Origin: Bordetella parapertussis
GTDB taxonomy: Bacteria > Pseudomonadota > Gammaproteobacteria > Burkholderiales > SG8-39
Assembly (NCBI GenBank): GCA_945861875.1
Contig: CAMAWC010000038.1
Location: 1-36,391 of the forward strand
Direction: 5' to 3'
DNA: 36,391 bases
The notes under the pieces are model-generated. The model was not told where the DNA came from. It ran no database searches and worked only from the letters and a program-made list of their open reading frames with translations. Below are positions 33,285 to 36,391 of this stretch, one piece after another. Both the position numbers and the translations under genes were made by a program. The first letter of the stretch is position 1; every line of letters begins with the position of its first letter.

Positions 33285-34178
33285 TCACACCACGCCGGCA
33301 TTGCGCGCCCGGCTGCTGCCCAGCGCCACGCCGCCTATGACCAGCGCCAGCGCCACCCAGACCGCCGCATCCGGGGTTTCGCCCAGCGCCGTCATCGCCA
33401 CCAGAACGCCGATGATGGGCGCCCCGAGCAGGCCCATGGACACGCTCAAGGCCGGCAGGTTGCGGCCGGCCATCGCGATGGTCCAGAACGGAATGGCGGT
33501 GCCGATCACGCTTGATACCACCAGCAGCAGCACCAGCCTTGCGTCCCAGGCGATGACGTGCCAGGAATCGGAGGCAAGGGCAATGATCAACAGCAGCACC
33601 GTCGCCAGCATCATCTCCCAGGGCACCAGTTGGAAGGGCGTGGCGCGCCAGGCGTGGCCGCGGTTGTGCAGGATGCTCGCCGCCCACAACAGCGCGGCGA
33701 GCAGCAAGGCGCCATGACCCAGCACGGCATTGCGGTCACCCCAGTCGAAGGCGAACGGGTTGAACAGGAAAGCCAGCCCGAGCATGCCCAGCACGACACC
33801 CAGCACGCGGCGCGGCGTCAGGCGCTCGCCAAGAAACAGCGCTGCACCTGGCATTACCCACAGCGGCGTGGTGTAAGCGAGCACGACCGAACGCCCGACC
33901 GGCACCAGTTGCAGCCCTATCGAGGCAAGCACGGCAAAGCCCACCATGTGCAGCAGCGTGATGCTCAGCACCACCGGCATGTCGGCGCGCGTGGGCAGCG
34001 GCAGGCGGCCGCGCGGCAGCGCAATTGCGAGCAGCACCACCGTGGCGATGGCCGAGCGAAAGGCCGACATCCAGTACGGCGACATGCTCTGGAGTATCAG
34101 CTTGTTGATCGGCCAGGTAAGCCCCCAGCCACAGACCGTCACGGCAAGGAAAACGTATCCGCGCCGCACCGATTGCAT
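33285..34178 (-). CDS. EamA/DMT-family membrane transporter
   Basis: A 297-residue inner-membrane protein with about ten predicted helices in two EamA repeats. These begin near residue 8 (GYVFLAVTVCGWGLTWPINK) and residue 153 (LGHGALLLAALLWAASILHN). A proline- and glycine-rich segment near residue 100 (LAYTTPLWVMPGAALFLGE) is typical of the family. Members export amino acids, metabolites or drugs; the substrate cannot be told. It begins 6 bases from the end of the YCII gene, so the two may be cotranscribed. Confidence 0.9.
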   Translation of the reverse strand: MQSVRRGYVFLAVTVCGWGLTWPINKLILQSMSPYWMSAFRSAIATVVLLAIALPRGRLPLPTRADMPVVLSITLLHMVGFAVLASIGLQLVPVGRSVVLAYTTPLWVMPGAALFLGERLTPRRVLGVVLGMLGLAFLFNPFAFDWGDRNAVLGHGALLLAALLWAASILHNRGHAWRATPFQLVPWEMMLATVLLLIIALASDSWHVIAWDARLVLLLVVSSVIGTAIPFWTIAMAGRNLPALSVSMGLLGAPIIGVLVAMTALGETPDAAVWVALALVIGGVALGSSRARNAGVV

Positions 34179-34184
34179 CTTTGC

Positions 34185-34499
34185 CTAGGCGCCTTCGGCG
34201 CTCTTGGGGGCGTTTTCCGGATGCCACTGGCCGCGCCGCATGCGCGTTATTTTCACCAGCTTGAACAGGCCGGCCGCGCGAAACGGTTCGCTTTGCGAGA
34301 AAGCCTCGGCGGCGGCGAGGTTAGGCACATTGAGCAACAGGATGCTGCCGGTGCGCGCAATGCCGTCCTCGGCCAGCGCCGCCCCGCCCAGCACGAGGAT
34401 GTCCTTGTGCTTTTCGAGGTAGGCGAGATGCTCCTCCTTTTTGGCCGCGCGTATCGCCGTGGCGTTGTCGCCGTCTTCCTGGTAAATGAGGTAAAGCAT
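34185..34499 (-). CDS. YCII-related (YciI-like) protein
   Basis: A 104-residue small protein of the YciI/YCII dimeric ferredoxin-like fold. The conserved histidine is in KKEEHLAYLEKH (near residue 24), and the later strand-helix segment is SEPFRAAGLFKLVKITR. Some relatives act as dehalogenases or in chlorinated-aromatic breakdown, but most have no known activity. AAGGAG lies before the ATG. It is followed by the EamA transporter gene. Confidence 0.88.
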   Translation of the reverse strand: MLYLIYQEDGDNATAIRAAKKEEHLAYLEKHKDILVLGGAALAEDGIARTGSILLLNVPNLAAAEAFSQSEPFRAAGLFKLVKITRMRRGQWHPENAPKSAEGA

Positions 34500-34543
34500 G
34501 GTGCGACTCCTTTTAAATTGCTTTTTCTGATTGGGTCAATGCC

Positions 34544-34566
34544 TGAAAACCCGCGCCAGTATTGGC
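34544..34566 (+). repeat. Dispersed motif, loose copy
   Basis: TGAAAACCCGCGCCAG followed by TATTGGC lies in the gap between the YCII and aldo/keto reductase genes. It matches 36212-36227 (TGAAAACTCGCGCCAG) in 15 of 16 bases and shares the GAAA-CGCGCCAG core with the 20-bp motif. Confidence 0.45.
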
Positions 34567-34582
34567 TTTCCCGCCATCGTCC

Positions 34583-35569
<987 letters not shown>

Positions 35570-35687
35570 TCGTCGCTCCTTTTCGAGAAGACGCAGTGTA
35601 GGCGAAACCGCGCCCGCGCTCCAGTCACCGCGGGCTGCCAAAGCCGCCTACAATGCCGCTTCCCCAAGTCTGCAAGGAGGCGGCACC

Positions 35688-36191
35688 ATGTCGGGTACAA
35701 GCCAAATAAAAATGCTCACGCGCTACAACGCCTGGGCGAACAAGAAAATGTTCGATGCCGTCGCCGCCCTGCCCGAGGGCGAGGCGGTGAAAGAGCGCAC
35801 CACCCTGTTCAAGAACATGGTCAACACGCTCAACCACCAGTATGTCGTGCACCTGATCTGGCAGGCCCATCTTGAAGGACGCGAGCACGGCATCCAGGCG
35901 CTCAGCCACAAGATACACACCGAACTCGCGCCATTATGGGAAGCGCAGCAGGTGATCGACGCCTGGTACATAGACTGGGCGGACAAGCTGACCGAGGCGC
36001 AGGCCGACGAGACGGTGGATTTCACCCTGATCGGCGGCAACAAGGGCAGCATGCGCCGCGGCGACATTGCCCTGCACGTGATCACCCATTGCAGTTATCA
36101 CCGCGGCTGGGTGGCGGACCTGTTTTTCCAGGTACCCAAGCACCCGCCGAGCATGGACATTCCGGTGTATCACCGCGAAATGAGGGGCTGA
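35688..36191 (+). CDS. DinB-family protein
   Basis: A 167-residue four-helix-bundle protein. It keeps the family's three metal-binding histidines: one in NTLNHQYVVHLIW (about residue 49) and two in THCSYHRGWVADLFFQV (about 127 and 131). YNAWANKKMFDAV is the typical N-terminal helix. DinB/DfsB-like proteins are thiol-dependent transferases or metal proteins of mostly unknown role. AAGGAGGCGG precedes the ATG. A longer frame from 35496 would run antisense into the aldo/keto reductase and is rejected. Confidence 0.9.
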   Translation: MSGTSQIKMLTRYNAWANKKMFDAVAALPEGEAVKERTTLFKNMVNTLNHQYVVHLIWQAHLEGREHGIQALSHKIHTELAPLWEAQQVIDAWYIDWADKLTEAQADETVDFTLIGGNKGSMRRGDIALHVITHCSYHRGWVADLFFQVPKHPPSMDIPVYHREMRG

Positions 36192-36211
36192 AGCTTCAGG
36201 GGATCAGTCAC

Positions 36212-36391
36212 TGAAAACTCGCGCCAGCAGCCAATGGCACTTATTTAGGGAAGCTCTGATTAAGTCCATAAATCGTCATTCCCGCGAAAGCGGGAATCCA
36301 TTTTGACTCAATGAATCCACGCTTTAGGTCAAGGTGGATTCCCGCTCCCCGATTAAGGCATTCGAGGACAAGCTTCGCGGGAATGACGGAC
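36212..36391. repeat. Partial dispersed palindromic element at right edge
   Basis: Related to the composite element at 32873-33222: CAATGGCACTTATTTA near 36232, left arm 36273-36300 (starting TCGTCATTCCCGCGAAAG), and a right arm beginning at 36335. The right arm is interrupted by 27 bases (36347-36373) before it continues as TTCGCGGGAATGACGG to the window end. No gene is seen after the DinB stop. Confidence 0.65.

Overview
The window is GC-rich DNA from what looks like a betaproteobacterium, probably Burkholderiales-like. The pointers are solitary Bug-type (TctC) binding proteins without membrane partners, an HrpA helicase with a long C-terminal extension, a twin-arginine-exported HiPIP, and a DUF3391 HD-GYP protein. 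No rRNA, tRNA, CRISPR array, integrase or transposase was seen. The assignment is inference from gene content.

Layout. 1-4340: hrpA (3' end cut by the window), an aspartoacylase/M14-like hydrolase and a HiPIP, all on the minus strand. 4587-9440: a signalling block with a GAF-GAF-PAS adenylate cyclase (plus strand), and an HD-GYP protein translationally coupled to a GGDEF-EAL protein (minus strand); both of the latter have lost key catalytic residues. 9607-13677: ribE, then a Bug receptor, an aldehyde dehydrogenase and a DapA-family lyase. 13843-18617: a GntR/FadR-type regulator divergent from uronate dehydrogenase (udh) and a DctPQM TRAP transporter. 18687-19046: a stand-alone cyclic-nucleotide-binding domain.

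19078-25966 (minus strand): a compact catabolic operon of a decayed Bug gene, a RidA-family protein, a Rieske oxygenase alpha subunit, a two-domain VOC dioxygenase, an alpha/beta hydrolase and a complete ABC importer. This looks like uptake plus ring cleavage of an unidentified aromatic compound. 26132-28476: an altronate/galactarate dehydratase-family enzyme and a PhyH-family oxygenase. 28517-30003: an SH3-domain protein and an M48 metalloprotease. 30034-32808: a serine hydrolase coupled to a Bug receptor, and an SRAP (YedK/HMCES) protein. 33285-36191: an EamA transporter, a YCII-family protein, an aldo/keto reductase and a DinB-family protein.

How the genes fit together. Udh, the UxaA/GarD-family dehydratase, the DapA-family lyase and the aldehyde dehydrogenase could together oxidise hexuronates to 2-oxoglutarate; only a lactone-opening step is not seen. 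The DctPQM transporter would import the uronate. The same palindrome, TATG-N4-CATA, lies in front of the lyase operon and over the udh promoter, so the GntR protein probably controls both arms.

Intergenic DNA carries a family of palindromic repeats: a 350-bp composite element at 32873-33222, an interrupted copy at the right edge, and a 20-bp motif in five or six intergenic places.
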